Shown here one piece after another: positions 36,492-47,527 of a DNA stretch of 64,000 nt. Position 1 is the stretch's first letter. Every line of letters starts with the position of its first letter. Under the pieces are notes generated by a model, which was given only the letters and a program-made list of their open reading frames with translations, was not told where the DNA came from and searched no databases. The DNA lies in the NCBI GenBank assembly GCA_024243835.1, contig JALPMN010000643.1, positions 22,605 through 86,604 on the forward strand, read 5' to 3'. Both the position numbers and the translations under genes were made by a program. The DNA comes from Enteropsectra breve (lineage: Eukaryota > Microsporidia).

Positions 36492-37337
36492 AATAAAAAA
36501 TAAATATTGGATTGGAATGAGTATATTGATATATTCTTATTTCTAATCGGATAAACATCAACAGAGTTTAAATCTGCTCACCGAGGGCTCGATAGTGTTA
36601 ACTGGCTGGTATAGAAATAACATTAGAGGTATAATAAGAGATGCCTTGGTTTATTTTCTTTTTTATTATAATTGCTGTTATTTCTACATCCATTCCTGTT
36701 ATTTATTCGGAGAAATATTATTTGTCAAGAACAAATTTAAAATTATTTTATAAAAATATGTCCCAAAATTTATTCTTTTAAACACAAGAAAACCTCATTC
36801 ATAAATAAATTACCAGATTTTCAACCAGCATGTTGATTCAAAACACCAAAATTTTAACTTAGCTTATTATATAAATACTAGCGTTTAGCTCTTTTAAACA
36901 CCTCGAAAACTAATTTATTCATTATTTTTAGCATGTGGGAAAAAAACAAAATTTCTTTTTTGTTCATTCTCTATTTAATCAACTTTTTAGATAAAAACAA
37001 AAAAGTTCTTATAATCGAATCTTATCCTTAATCATTTAAAGTTTTTAGACCACACTTTCCGATACCCAAAGCCTGGAAAGTATGTCCAGATTGATATTCT
37101 TAATCTTCTAATAATGAGAGAGGCAAAATTTTTATTTTTTATGCTGTGATCTAAAAAATTGATTTGCGCTCCTGATCAAGTTTAAGACTTCTTGTACAAA
37201 TCTGTTTAAACAGAACCGTGTGATTTTAAGAAAATATGAGAAACCCTATGACTATGTTTAAAAGTTTTGAAAATATATGCTTGTATTTTAAAGGATTTTA
37301 AAAATAAAGGTAAGGAACTTTATCAAAAATATGTCCC
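36492..37337. other. Long AT-rich intergenic region
   Basis: About 850 bp of very AT-rich DNA. Only short AT inverted repeats were seen. CCC abuts the next ATG. Confidence 0.5.
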
Positions 37338-38792
37338 ATGAAAGTAGCATTTTTGATCGAATGTGTTCTGGTGTGTGGAGTGTATGGGCGCAGCAAACAA
37401 GGCAAAGGAGTTCAGACGGGTTCAAAGCAACCGCAAAGACACTCAAAATTAATTACAAAGCAGGCGAACAAAATACGTGTGTGGAGCAAAATAGCCTCCT
37501 GGTTTTTCTTTCGAAACCCATTAAAGAAAATCGGGAGTGGAGATGCACCTGAATTCAAACTTCTTGAAAATAATTATCATAGTGACGAGTCACCTGACTT
37601 TACACCTTTTTATGAGAATGAGTGCCAAAAAGGCTCATATGTTTCATTCGATGATCTTAATTATCCAGATGAAGATATATTAAAAGAAAACAAATCATCA
37701 GGCCAACTTTCACAAGTATCCATGCTTCTTTCCATCCCAAAAAGAAATCGCAGTGATAAAAAAAATAAAGAGTCATGTTATAAACAGGTTAATGATCTCA
37801 CGCAAGTGGAAAAACAAATCGTCACTCGAATAGGCAAGCTTTCAAGCACGAAAAAAATGGCAAACGAGCCTGGGCCCAATGATATAGTAAAGTTCTTTGG
37901 TGAAATGGATGTAGATGAAAAAGAGGCATCAGAGTGCAACCTATGCAGAGAAAGAGCACGCAATGATAATATTCCAGGCTATTTAACAGAATATTTTCAA
38001 AAATGCATTGGCGAAGTTCAAACTATCTGCGGCAAGGAAATGAAATGTTTTGCTTGCGGACTGCCCCTTGTCTTAAAGTATTGCAGAATTCCATACATAA
38101 ATATACAGGAGGCTCTGTTTCATGAAGAATGCTCATTTCTCTGCATCAGTGCGTTAAATGGCGTTGGAATGAGGCCATTGGATAACATTCTTAAGTTTTA
38201 TATAAACATAATTCCTACTTTGATAAAACCCATAATACTGAGAAGAGATAAAGATGCTTATTCCAGGGCTTTGGATGAACTGAAAAAGCTATCTATCGAT
38301 GTGTTCAGAAAAATAGTCTACATCGGTGGACATCAAATGAACAGACTGGACTGGCTCCTCCTAAACTGTCAGTTAATATTCAGTGGCCTAAATGAGCACA
38401 CTGACATTATTATGGAGTATTTAGAAACACGTGAAAACGGGCCATTAGTGTCATATGAGAATCTCCTGTATGGAAAGCTTTATGAGAGATACGGTGCTGC
38501 GGTTAAAATAATAAGAAAAGCATATTTTAATAAAACAAAATTAGCTGACCAGTTTTCTTACCTGAGAATTGTGGTGGAAAGAAGAGCAACAGAAGTTGAT
38601 CACAAGAATTTCGTTTTGTATGATACTTTTCTACGGAGTTTCTTTAGGGTGCAAAATAAATCTGGCGAAATAATTCAAAATGCTGACGAAAGACAGCTAT
38701 ACGAGTTGTTCAAAATAAATGGACAAGAAAAATTCTATAAGGAGCTTATTCAAAGAACATCTGAACAAGTATTGTGTGAATTATCCAAATAA
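37338..38792 (+). CDS. Secreted protein with Cys cluster, unknown family
   Basis: 484 residues. A signal peptide occupies about 1-17 (M-K-V-A-F-L-I-E-C-V-L-V-C-G-V-Y-G). Residues 18-70 are very basic. A disordered stretch follows, then a Cys cluster at about 200-275 (E-C-N-L-C, C-I, T-I-C, K-C-F-A-C-G, Y-C, E-C, F-L-C) that could bind zinc or form disulfides, and a helical C-terminal half. CCC abuts the ATG. No family is recognised. Its arrangement (signal peptide, basic patch, Cys-rich centre, helical end) would suit a host-targeted protein. The Cys-X2-Cys spacing is reminiscent of the intracellular protein at 23496-25076, but homology is unproven. Confidence 0.75.
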   Translation: MKVAFLIECVLVCGVYGRSKQGKGVQTGSKQPQRHSKLITKQANKIRVWSKIASWFFFRNPLKKIGSGDAPEFKLLENNYHSDESPDFTPFYENECQKGSYVSFDDLNYPDEDILKENKSSGQLSQVSMLLSIPKRNRSDKKNKESCYKQVNDLTQVEKQIVTRIGKLSSTKKMANEPGPNDIVKFFGEMDVDEKEASECNLCRERARNDNIPGYLTEYFQKCIGEVQTICGKEMKCFACGLPLVLKYCRIPYINIQEALFHEECSFLCISALNGVGMRPLDNILKFYINIIPTLIKPIILRRDKDAYSRALDELKKLSIDVFRKIVYIGGHQMNRLDWLLLNCQLIFSGLNEHTDIIMEYLETRENGPLVSYENLLYGKLYERYGAAVKIIRKAYFNKTKLADQFSYLRIVVERRATEVDHKNFVLYDTFLRSFFRVQNKSGEIIQNADERQLYELFKINGQEKFYKELIQRTSEQVLCELSK

Positions 38793-39062
38793 ATAGTTTC
38801 TACAATGAATTATTCAAGTTAAATCATACAATAAAACTTACAAGTTTAATTTTCTAATCGTGTTCAAATAAATATTGCAACACATTAAGAAAGTTTAGCC
38901 ATCGCTGCATGAGCGGTATTAAAACAACAGCCATCCTTGTTTTAATTGACTAATGGAGTATCAGAAGAACAAACTCAAGATATTTGTCGCTATAATTAAA
39001 GTGATTTCTACTATGTGATGGTTATAGTTATAGTTTAGAAAGTTATAGTTAAGAAAGTTTAT

Positions 39063-40472
39063 TTAAAAATAAATAAATTCTCCCTTCTTTATGAAATTAA
39101 TATCAACCTTGTGGCCAACTAGCTCTCTTATGTTTGAAAGGCCATATTTTATCATAGCAGGCCTCTCAAGCGAGAGTCCCCATGCAATAACACACACATC
39201 CTCATCGTATCCCATGGGCCGCAGCATTTCTGGCCTGAAGATTCCAGAGTTTCCAATTTCAATCCACTTCCCCAGTCCTTCGTGGAAGCCAAATATCTCC
39301 ATCGATGGCTCTGTGTACGGATTAAACGCTGGCTTATACTTTATATTTTTTAGTCCCAGCTTCTTGAAGAAGGTGCTCATAATGCCCATAAGGTCGCTTA
39401 TTCCCAGGTTGTATCCTGCGATAAGGCCCTCTACCTGGTGAAACTCTGCCAAGTGCGTTGCATCGATAGACTCATTTCTAAAAACCTTATCGATGCTGAA
39501 GAACTTGCATGGCTTAAAGTCTCCCGCAAGCTGCTTGAGATACCTGGCAGATACCGCAGTGGTGTGTGTTCTAAGCAGGTTTTTCGAGGCCTCTTCCGTG
39601 CTCCAGGAGCAGCTGTGGCCAAGTGACCCGTATCCCCCCTTCTCGTGCACTTCTTTGACCTTCTTCAGATACTCCGTGTCAAATTCACCGGTCAGTTCTG
39701 GATTTTTCAAAAAGAAAGTGTCGTGTGAGTCCCGACTGGGATGGTTCTGCGGCTGAAACAGCGAGTCAAAGTTCCAGAAACTGGACTCAACATATTTGTT
39801 GGTTTTCATTTCTGAGAATCCCATCTCAATGAAGATACGTTTGAATTCCTCTCTTATTTTCATCAGCGGATGAAGAGACCCACAGTGTGGGATGTTTCCC
39901 AGTGAATTGAAATTGTATTTCTTGAACTCCTGATTTTGAAAGTTCTGCACCATTTCTTCCGTAAGCTCAGTCTCAAAGGTGTCATTTACCCCGTATTTCT
40001 CTCCTCTTCTAATCACATAGGTGTTTATTTTTTTGGCACAAACTAAATTTCTTTTCTTCAATTCAGTTACCTCTTTTATACTCAGTGCTGCCAGCTTTGA
40101 TAGGGCAATAGCCGTCTCATCAACAACATCGCTCTTTGCTCTGAATATCCTGTCATTTTCAAGCTTAATCCACCTATTTTTAAATGCGTGCTTGCTTCCG
40201 TGCTGGAACTGTTGCAGCACCGATGAGTCAGCCCCTTCTTCTCCTACGCTTTGATAAAGCCTGTATTCCTGGCTTCCGTCCTTCGCGATAGCTGCTCCCT
40301 CGTCTGTCAAAGAATATTCCTGAGTCTCTTTGATTTCAAAAACAACCTGCTCTTTAGAGACCAGTGAAAGGAGTATTCCATGGATCTCACTGCCCGGGAT
40401 GCTCAGTTCAGTGGAGCAAACCTGTTCTTTGTGCGCCAAGGCTTCTAAAATCTGTTCTGTGTAGCTTGGCAT
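39063..40472 (-). CDS. FRS2: Phenylalanyl-tRNA synthetase alpha subunit
   Basis: 469 residues, cytosolic type, charging tRNA-Phe together with the beta subunit (not present here). N-terminal winged-helix segments (about 1-90) bind tRNA. The class II core carries motif 2 ([11 protein letters not shown]...[11 protein letters not shown]) and motif 3-like [12 protein letters not shown]. The Phe pocket segment is E-P-S-M-E-I-F with [17 protein letters not shown]. The frame extends to TTG 40535 and an ATG at 40523, but ATG 40472 has the full AAAATTTTT-ATTCC signal and is chosen. The stop is followed by AATAAA. Confidence 0.95.
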   Translation of the reverse strand: MPSYTEQILEALAHKEQVCSTELSIPGSEIHGILLSLVSKEQVVFEIKETQEYSLTDEGAAIAKDGSQEYRLYQSVGEEGADSSVLQQFQHGSKHAFKNRWIKLENDRIFRAKSDVVDETAIALSKLAALSIKEVTELKKRNLVCAKKINTYVIRRGEKYGVNDTFETELTEEMVQNFQNQEFKKYNFNSLGNIPHCGSLHPLMKIREEFKRIFIEMGFSEMKTNKYVESSFWNFDSLFQPQNHPSRDSHDTFFLKNPELTGEFDTEYLKKVKEVHEKGGYGSLGHSCSWSTEEASKNLLRTHTTAVSARYLKQLAGDFKPCKFFSIDKVFRNESIDATHLAEFHQVEGLIAGYNLGISDLMGIMSTFFKKLGLKNIKYKPAFNPYTEPSMEIFGFHEGLGKWIEIGNSGIFRPEMLRPMGYDEDVCVIAWGLSLERPAMIKYGLSNIRELVGHKVDINFIKKGEFIYF

Positions 40473-40486
40473 GGAATAAAAATTTT
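40473..40486 (-). promoter_or_regulatory. AAAATTTTTATTCC start signal of PheRS alpha
   Basis: Composite A-run, T-run, CC motif abutting the ATG at 40472 on the minus strand. It decides the start among three in-frame candidates. Confidence 0.65.
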
Positions 40487-41058
40487 CATTAATTTTGTTC
40501 TTTCTGCTGAATATACCACTCATAGGCAGATTCAATAAGTATTTGACTAAATGATATTCATTTTTATTGATTCTTGTATTAAGGTAATGTTTTAACGGCC
40601 CTTTCTAAACTAAAAATAGTTTTTCAGCAATTTCTTATTGAGAGACTATTGAAAATAAGAGATTAGCATTACTTAATTTAAGGCAAGTACATTGATTTAC
40701 TCGTTATTTTGAAGAATACATTTATTTTTTATTTCTAAAAATACTCATAAGCTTTTATTTCTTCGGATTACCCATCGTTTAATATTTTTGAAGTGAGATA
40801 AATTTAAAAGGAGAAATGAATGCAATTCCCCTTCACTGGCATGATGTTCTTTATATTAATAAAGAATATTGCAATATATACGTCATTAATTTACACTATT
40901 TATGAGTTTTTATTAATATTTTTCTTCAATTTTATGTATAAACTCAAGATTACACTTTAAACTATACAATAGACATCATTTATGGTATTCTGTAGCCAAG
41001 AATATTTTTACCCGCTACTTTCCTTTATTTATTTTTCAATTCCTTCCTAACAGAGCCC
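40487..41058. other. Divergent intergenic region
   Basis: AT-rich. CCC directly precedes the Rpt2 ATG, and TTTTTACCC lies about 45 nt further upstream. A 6-bp inverted repeat lies near 40986-41004. Confidence 0.5.
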
Positions 41059-42327
41059 ATGGGAAATTCTGCTGGCGCTCCTAGGAAAGCAACAGACAAC
41101 ACAATGGTAAATTTAAAAAGAAAGAAGAGGGTCAAGGAGTCTAAAAACAGCACAGGGCTCCCCCTGATATTCCCCGCAATGCGATGCAAACTGAAGCAGC
41201 TCAAGCTGGAGAAGATAAATTATTTGCTGAATTTAGAATCGAACTTACTGAGTCTCGTGGATGCGAATCCCCATGAAAAAGACGGATCGAAGATGATTGT
41301 TGATCAGATGCGTGGCCATCCGCTGGCGATAGGAACCTTAGAGGAGTTCATTGATGATGACCATGCAATTGTCTCTACCGGCCTTGGCCTGGAGTACTAC
41401 GTTCTTATCATGTCTTTTGTGGACAAGGATCTTTTAGAGCCTGGATGCACCGTAATACTCAACAACAAAGACCACACGGTAGTTGGGGTGCTTGAGGGAG
41501 ACGTAGATCCACTGGTTTCCGTGATGAAGCTTGAAAAGGCACCCTCTGAGACGTATGCGGATATCGGGGGACTAGAGAGCCAGATACAGGAGATAAAAGA
41601 GAGTGTAGAACTTCCTCTTACAAATCCAGAGCTGTTCACAGAAATGGGCATAAAACCGCCCAAGGGGGTTATTCTCTATGGAGTTCCGGGAACAGGAAAA
41701 ACGCTTCTTGCCAAGGCCGTAGCAAACTCGACTGCTGCTACGTTTTTGCGTATCGCGGGCTCAGAGCTGATTCAAAAGTATCTTGGTGACGGGCCAAAGC
41801 TGGTAAGAGAAATGTTCAAAGTGGCGGACACACACGCCCCTTCCATCATTTTTATCGATGAAATCGATGCAATCGGAAGAAAGCGTTATGACACTGATTC
41901 AGGGGGCGCGAAGGAAATTCAGCGTACGATGCTTGAACTCTTAAATCAGTTGGATGGATTTGACACACGTGATGATATTAAAGTGATAATGGCAACGAAC
42001 AAGATTGATGTTCTGGACAGTGCCCTGATAAGACCTGGAAGAATAGACAGAAAGATCGAGTTTGGAATGCCTGATGCTGCAACAAAAAGACGTATCTTTG
42101 ATATTCACACATCAAGGATGACACTGGACAAAACAGTAAATATCGATGAGTTGGTTACAAGCAAGGAAGACCTGAATGGTGCTGATATTAAAGCAATCTG
42201 CACTGAGGCAGGAATGTCTGCGCTCAGAGAGAGAAGAAAATATGTTTCTATGGACGATTTCGTGCATGCGAGGGACAAGGTATTCTACTCAAAGCAGAGT
42301 ACAACACCCACTGGCTTCTATTCTTGA
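41059..42327 (+). CDS. RPT2: 26S proteasome ATPase Rpt2 (regulatory subunit 4)
   Basis: 422 residues. Rpt2 is one of six AAA+ subunits unfolding substrates and opening the 20S gate. M-G-N-S at the N-terminus matches the N-myristoylation site of Rpt2. A coiled coil (about 42-75) and OB fold (about 80-155) precede the AAA+ module: Walker A G-V-P-G-T-G-K-T (208-215), Walker B I-I-F-I-D-E-I-D (263-270), and arginine fingers in R-P-G-R-I-D-R-K. The C-terminus ends F-Y-S, a hydrophobic-Tyr-X tail of the type that docks into the 20S ring. The N-terminus is shortened. CCC abuts the ATG. Confidence 0.96.
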   Translation: MGNSAGAPRKATDNTMVNLKRKKRVKESKNSTGLPLIFPAMRCKLKQLKLEKINYLLNLESNLLSLVDANPHEKDGSKMIVDQMRGHPLAIGTLEEFIDDDHAIVSTGLGLEYYVLIMSFVDKDLLEPGCTVILNNKDHTVVGVLEGDVDPLVSVMKLEKAPSETYADIGGLESQIQEIKESVELPLTNPELFTEMGIKPPKGVILYGVPGTGKTLLAKAVANSTAATFLRIAGSELIQKYLGDGPKLVREMFKVADTHAPSIIFIDEIDAIGRKRYDTDSGGAKEIQRTMLELLNQLDGFDTRDDIKVIMATNKIDVLDSALIRPGRIDRKIEFGMPDAATKRRIFDIHTSRMTLDKTVNIDELVTSKEDLNGADIKAICTEAGMSALRERRKYVSMDDFVHARDKVFYSKQSTTPTGFYS

Positions 42328-42716
42328 GTAAAGATACAGTAGTATAACATCATATTTATTTCTTAAATTAATATTTTTACTTTGGCCCTTCATTTTTTAG
42401 TTCAAATGCAACTACTTCTTTAAAAATATTAATTTGTTCATGATTCACTGCGACAGTTCTAAAAAAAAGAAACTACTTTTTAATGATACATGTGGTTAGC
42501 CAGCACTGGCATAAAAAAGGCGTGTTTTCAAAAGTTTATTGTGGCAATAGTAAACTTGTTATTTATACTTCTCTATTTATAATTTAAAATTTAAAATATA
42601 TTTCCTGCATTTGAATCGTGTGCCTATATAGAATAATAGCCATTTTATATCATCAGATTATTATTGTAATGTTTGAAACACTAATTTAGAAACACCGGTT
42701 CTAAACAAAAGACACT
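42328..42716. other. Intergenic region with short inverted repeat
   Basis: AT-rich. TTTAGAA (42685-42691) and TTCTAAA (42699-42705) form a perfect 7-bp inverted repeat 11 nt before the next ATG. Confidence 0.5.
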
Positions 42717-45700
42717 ATGGGAAGACTTAATATGAATAGAATATTGGCGCTGCTCATTGGATGGGCGGTTGCAGTTGACAAGTCGCAGTTCTACTCCCTC
42801 AGCAGAAAAAAACAAAACGAGAATCTGCAGAGCCCGGCACAAAGCGTGTGCAACTTCATGATGTGGCTTAATAAGCAGTCGTCGGTCACTGATCACTCCA
42901 AAGAAGTGTACGGTCGCTTGGTAAAAATGTATCCTGATGAAGTGTCCAAGTGCTCTAAAGACAAGAATATTACAATCAAAATATCTGGACAAGACAGCAA
43001 AGACAGCACTGATTCTTCGAAAGGGCCGCCGGTTGTTATCATTAAAACACCGAGTAAAAGAAATGCAAAAAATAAAACTGTTAAAAATAAGACTGTTCAA
43101 TATAAGACAGTTAAGAAGTCACAGAAGAAGCACACGACAGAATATGTGGAGATAATAGATTTCGACAAGTTTACAACAGTTAAAAACACACTGGACTCTA
43201 GCCACCAGCACCCGGTTACTTCAAGCATAGACTATTCTGACATATTAAATTTGCTGCAAAAGGATAAATGCCATGGGAATTGTGAGTTGGAGCGCGTATC
43301 GGTGAAGACCTGTAAGGTGCATGACTTACAATGCATGGGCCAAACTTCTATTTCCTCGGATAGCATTTTAAGCGATAATGTATTGTATGTTGAGCCTGTA
43401 GTAGTGCAGCCGCCGATTGTTAGTGCACCCAAAGCAGCCAGTAATGCTAAAACCGGAATCTTTGTTGGAACAAGCAGTGGAAATGCAACAGACATAATAC
43501 CTGTAAAAGTAAACAGCATCCCACAAATCACCAACAGTAGTAATAATGCCAAGAATATCAATAGTATGAATTACACAAGCAATATCAACAGTATGAATAA
43601 AGCAAATTATACCAATAACATGAATAATACAAGTAATATCAATAACACGAACAGTATGAATAATACAGGCAATAATACTAATAGATCGAATAGTACTCCT
43701 GCACAACAAATCACCAAAATTGTCACTGTTGTGAAAGAAGTTCCTAGAAATACGCCTATTAGTATTAATACACCCATCAAAATAAATACCCCTGTAACAA
43801 ACAAAATAGCACCGTTCACCACTACAACAACACAAATTATAACTCAGAGATTGACCGTCCCATACACGCAGTATATTTATAATACAGTCTCTGTGCCGCC
43901 TATAACGGTAAAAAAGTCAGTTGCGAATGCAAAACCAGTTAGTAATATTAGCGTAGCCAGAGAAACAGTTACTAAAACGGTACCAGTACCAGTGTATATT
44001 GGGGTTCCTAGGAATATCTCCCAAAATCATAATCATAGAGCTAACACCCACGTCTCTTCAGATAAATGCAGCGGTGATAGCTGCAAAGAAGATTATAAAA
44101 AAGAAATGGATGAGCTTGCTGATGTTCTTTTGGAAATAAATAGCAGCACTGAAACTGTACCGGCTAATAGAATACCAGTTGCTGAAAATAGCTCAGATAC
44201 AAATGATAAAAGCATTACTGAGAAACCTCACAGTGATAAAACTATAACTGATGATACTATTAGTGATAAAACTCTTGGTGAGCAAGATGCTGGCGGCACT
44301 GTAACAGTTGTAAAAACAGTTCCTAGTATCGTAACAGTATATAGCACTGTTGGGACAAAAGATACGGTTAATGAAAATAAGATTATCGAAAGCAATAAAA
44401 ACAAGAGCACTGAAAATAAAAGCATAGAAAATAACAGCGTTGAAGATAAGTGCAATGGTAATAAGAGTGTTGAAGACAAATGCAATGAAAATAACATGGT
44501 TATCCTGAATACAAATATGAAATTTGATAATAAAACTTTAGATGAGAATATAGATCCTGTGAATAGTGAAACTCCAAATAAAAAATCGTGTAAAGCAAAC
44601 ATCTGCAGCATAAAAGAAATAATGCATTATATAAATGGAATACTGGAGGGCATCGCAGAAAATGTGGGGGATGGTGGTTCAGATAAAAAATCCTTCTTAA
44701 GTGGGAAAATTGAAGCTAAAGATGCAAATGAAGAGCGTAGCAATCAAATAAACAACGAAAATAATCTGGCAGATGCTGGAAATGAAGACAGTAAAATGAC
44801 TGAACTTCAAGATGATTTTAGAGAAAAAACAGAAGAGGAGGAAGAGAACTACAGCCTAAATGACATTTCTAAAGTGCTAGTTGAGAAGTCAAATATAAAT
44901 GAGAAGAATATCAGAGAGTGCCTGGATTACGATGAATGCAAAAATCGGTTGGAGTATTTGGTGGATAAGCTAAAGGGAATGGATGAAAATAAGCAGGAGC
45001 CTGCTAAGTCCATGTTTATTTCGAATAAAAAGCGGAGTCAGGCTATTGCGGAATACCCCAGTAAGAGCATTTCCAAAAAAACAAAAACTAAAGAAAATGA
45101 TAGCACTAAAGAAAATGATAGCACCAAAGAAATTGATAGCACTAAAGAAATTGATAGCATTAAACAAATTGATAGCACCAAAGAAATTGATAGCCCTGTA
45201 GAAAAAACAGTTGCTCCAGAGACAGGTAGAGTAAGCACCGTCTACAAGACAATAAATTACGCAACGATAAACAATGTGGCAAAAGAGATCAACAAAATCA
45301 AGAAAATAAAGGATATAGAGCTATCTGGAATCAGAGGAATTAAGGAACGAGAGATTAAGAATCTGAAAGAAATCAAAGATAGCGAGATTAAAGAGATCAA
45401 GGAAATTAAGGATAAGCAAATAAAAGACATAAAGAAAATCAAAGATATTCAGATTGATATGCTCAAGAGTAAAAATGAGAAGGACATAAAGAAGATAATT
45501 GAAAAGAAAAATGACGAGATAGAGAATATTAAGAAAGACAGGCAGAAGAAATACGATAGTCTAAAAGAAGAGAAGGAAAAGGAAATTGGGGATCTTAAAA
45601 CCAAGAAACAAGAAGAGATTGATATTTTGAGGGCCAAGAAAGATAAGCAGATAGAAGACCTTAAATTTAAGAACAAGCAGCAGGCAGAAAGCAATAAAAA

Positions 45701-47075
45701 TAAGGGCAGCAAAGAGCTTAAAATGCTGACTGAAGAAAAGAAAAAGGGAGAAAAGGAAATCCAGCGCCTTAAGGATATCATTAGAAGGGAAGTGATAGAT
45801 AAAACACTGAGCGATGGTAAAGAGATGAAAGAGCCGTCTGTAAGCATTGTTTACAGGACAGTTGTTAAGACTGTTGAAAATAATCCAAATAAAACTGTAG
45901 GCGTTCCTATAACTACGGAGCTGCATCCACCTGCGGAAAGGGCTTATAATCCAAATGTGGATAAACCAAATATTGATAATCGAAATATTGATAAACCAAC
46001 TATTGACAAGCGTAATGTAGATAATCGTAATGTGGATAGACCAAATATGGATAATCGTAATGTGGATAAACCAATGAGTGTTAGCAAATTGGTAGATCTT
46101 GAAAATACAAGATCCTTCAAATCCGTTCAAGCGAATAAAAATATACCAAATGGCGGAGAAAATAGACAAAATACAACGGTATTTATAAACCCGATTAAAT
46201 ACGAAGGCAATACTCACTATGATAAGCCACACGTTAGTTCTATTGCTGTGAATACTTCTAAAGTTAGATCGAATCCAACTGCAAGGGGCAATTATGGAGA
46301 CGCCTCAGAAAATAATACCGTAATTGTAACAGAGTATCTTCCAAATAGAAATAGCGGCGAGAAGATCATATACGTAACAACAACTGTATATAACTCTTAC
46401 GATGGAAATACACATGGATATACTAATGACAGTACACCACACAGGGTAGCTCCTGGAATAAATATAAAGACAGAGAACAACGTCCCTATTACTGCAGCAA
46501 ATTCTTCTACTAATAAAAATGGCACAAATGTAGTCGGCCCTTATGAACCGAAGAAAACCTTGAATTCATCTGAAAATAACGGTAATCATCCAGCTTTAAA
46601 TGTTATTACATATATTGCTGCTAATACATCGCAGATTATGCCCACTGGCCAGCAATCATTCGATAATAGAAATATAAATGCGTACGATAAACAAATACCC
46701 CCTCAGAACGTAATAGTCCATACATATTATCCGAAAGATACGTTAGAAAAAGTAAATATAAACACTTCAACTGTAGAAAAAGTAAATGTAAGCAGCACAA
46801 CTGTTGCAAGTTCAAACAGGGTAGAGAAGTCACATTCATCTCAAGTAAATCAACAAACTGCCAGTTTTAAGAGAGAAGAAGTAAAATCAATGAGCGAGGC
46901 TAAAGATAAATCTATAGAATCTGCTGTACCAGTTAAAACTACTGCTGCGAAGTCAGAAAAGCCGAGAAAAATATTGAAAACGGTTGAAATACAGCTGGAA
47001 GACAACTCTAACAATAAAAAGAGAAAGATAAACATTAATATACCAATAGAACAGTTTAATGAAGTAATTAACTAG
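42717..47075 (+). CDS. Very long low-complexity secreted protein, polar-tube/spore-wall candidate
   Basis: 1452 residues, the largest gene here. A signal peptide follows M6 (M-N-R-I-L-A-L-L-I-G-W-A-V-A-V). Regions in order: a conserved-looking Cys-containing head (25-75); Ser/Thr/Lys linkers; an Asn/Ser/Thr-rich tract (280-325); Val/Thr motifs such as E-T-V-T-K-T-V-P and V-V-K-E-V-P scattered from 330 to 1260; and six copies of a hexapeptide like T-K-E-I-D-S (793-826, from 18-nt DNA repeats). A Lys/Glu/Ile coiled coil (855-1025), N-V-D-K-P-N-I-like repeats (1079-1118) and a basic end complete it. Scattered Cys pairs could crosslink. The size and composition recall polar tube protein 3, but no diagnostic motif was found. 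Confidence 0.72.
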   Translation: MGRLNMNRILALLIGWAVAVDKSQFYSLSRKKQNENLQSPAQSVCNFMMWLNKQSSVTDHSKEVYGRLVKMYPDEVSKCSKDKNITIKISGQDSKDSTDSSKGPPVVIIKTPSKRNAKNKTVKNKTVQYKTVKKSQKKHTTEYVEIIDFDKFTTVKNTLDSSHQHPVTSSIDYSDILNLLQKDKCHGNCELERVSVKTCKVHDLQCMGQTSISSDSILSDNVLYVEPVVVQPPIVSAPKAASNAKTGIFVGTSSGNATDIIPVKVNSIPQITNSSNNAKNINSMNYTSNINSMNKANYTNNMNNTSNINNTNSMNNTGNNTNRSNSTPAQQITKIVTVVKEVPRNTPISINTPIKINTPVTNKIAPFTTTTTQIITQRLTVPYTQYIYNTVSVPPITVKKSVANAKPVSNISVARETVTKTVPVPVYIGVPRNISQNHNHRANTHVSSDKCSGDSCKEDYKKEMDELADVLLEINSSTETVPANRIPVAENSSDTNDKSITEKPHSDKTITDDTISDKTLGEQDAGGTVTVVKTVPSIVTVYSTVGTKDTVNENKIIESNKNKSTENKSIENNSVEDKCNGNKSVEDKCNENNMVILNTNMKFDNKTLDENIDPVNSETPNKKSCKANICSIKEIMHYINGILEGIAENVGDGGSDKKSFLSGKIEAKDANEERSNQINNENNLADAGNEDSKMTELQDDFREKTEEEEENYSLNDISKVLVEKSNINEKNIRECLDYDECKNRLEYLVDKLKGMDENKQEPAKSMFISNKKRSQAIAEYPSKSISKKTKTKENDSTKENDSTKEIDSTKEIDSIKQIDSTKEIDSPVEKTVAPETGRVSTVYKTINYATINNVAKEINKIKKIKDIELSGIRGIKEREIKNLKEIKDSEIKEIKEIKDKQIKDIKKIKDIQIDMLKSKNEKDIKKIIEKKNDEIENIKKDRQKKYDSLKEEKEKEIGDLKTKKQEEIDILRAKKDKQIEDLKFKNKQQAESNKNKGSKELKMLTEEKKKGEKEIQRLKDIIRREVIDKTLSDGKEMKEPSVSIVYRTVVKTVENNPNKTVGVPITTELHPPAERAYNPNVDKPNIDNRNIDKPTIDKRNVDNRNVDRPNMDNRNVDKPMSVSKLVDLENTRSFKSVQANKNIPNGGENRQNTTVFINPIKYEGNTHYDKPHVSSIAVNTSKVRSNPTARGNYGDASENNTVIVTEYLPNRNSGEKIIYVTTTVYNSYDGNTHGYTNDSTPHRVAPGINIKTENNVPITAANSSTNKNGTNVVGPYEPKKTLNSSENNGNHPALNVITYIAANTSQIMPTGQQSFDNRNINAYDKQIPPQNVIVHTYYPKDTLEKVNINTSTVEKVNVSSTTVASSNRVEKSHSSQVNQQTASFKREEVKSMSEAKDKSIESAVPVKTTAAKSEKPRKILKTVEIQLEDNSNNKKRKININIPIEQFNEVIN
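45094..45195 (+). repeat. In-frame 18-nt tandem repeat encoding T-K-E-x-D-S
   Basis: Six imperfect 18-nt units (core ACTAAAGAAATTGATAGC) inside the 1452-codon gene. The near-identical DNA implies recent expansion. Confidence 0.9.
45952..46072 (+). repeat. In-frame repeat encoding N-x-D-(K/N)-(P/R)
   Basis: Short degenerate repeats of about 15-18 nt (GATAATCGTAATGTGGATAAACCA type) within the same gene. Confidence 0.75.
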
Positions 47076-47098
47076 AGAAAGCATTAACTAGAGAAAGC
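47067..47098 (+). repeat. Perfect 16-bp tandem duplication spanning a stop codon
   Basis: ATTAACTAGAGAAAGC occurs twice in a row. The first copy contains the TAG stop of the 1452-codon gene. Confidence 0.9.
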
Positions 47099-47527
47099 AA
47101 AAATAATGAGCATTAGTGAAGGACAGAGAATTTTGTGCCGTCGTTCATATATCTTAAATTCTGAATATTTTAGCATATCATAAATTAAATTCTGAATATT
47201 TTAGTTTACCTTTAAAATACAAACTCTAGGGATATGTAAGTACCCGCTAACTGATAACAATCATTCAGAAGTTTATGCTTAATAATGTCATAATGCTTAA
47301 TAATGTCATTTTCAAACTAAAGATAACTTATTTATTTAAAACTAATGCTATAAAATCAAGCGAACAGGAAGAGTCTAAACTTGCAGGTTTCTTATGGAAT
47401 AACATATTTTTAGCTATTTAAATTAATTCAACAACACTACATTAGCTTTTACTTCAAAGACATTCTAGAAGCAATAGAGCTTTAAAAAAATGAACTTCTA
47501 TTTAAATTCTTTAAAAAATTTTACCAT
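47099..47527. other. Intergenic region with two short direct repeats
   Basis: TTAAATTCTGAATATTTTAG occurs at 47154-47173 and 47185-47204. An 18-nt unit (ATGCTTAATAATGTCAT core) occurs at 47275-47292 and 47293-47310. Otherwise AT-rich. Confidence 0.75.
47513..47525 (+). promoter_or_regulatory. AAAAAATTTTACC start signal of ThrRS
   Basis: Composite motif ending two bases before the ATG at 47528. Confidence 0.65.

Noticed and set aside
45561..46232. Minus-strand 223-codon frame antisense to the 1452-codon gene
   Set aside because: Complement of the Lys/Glu/Ile coiled-coil and Asn repeats; no start signal.
42717..47075. Firm assignment as polar tube protein 3
   Set aside because: Size, signal peptide and composition fit, but I see no family-specific motif and low-complexity sequence misleads by eye.
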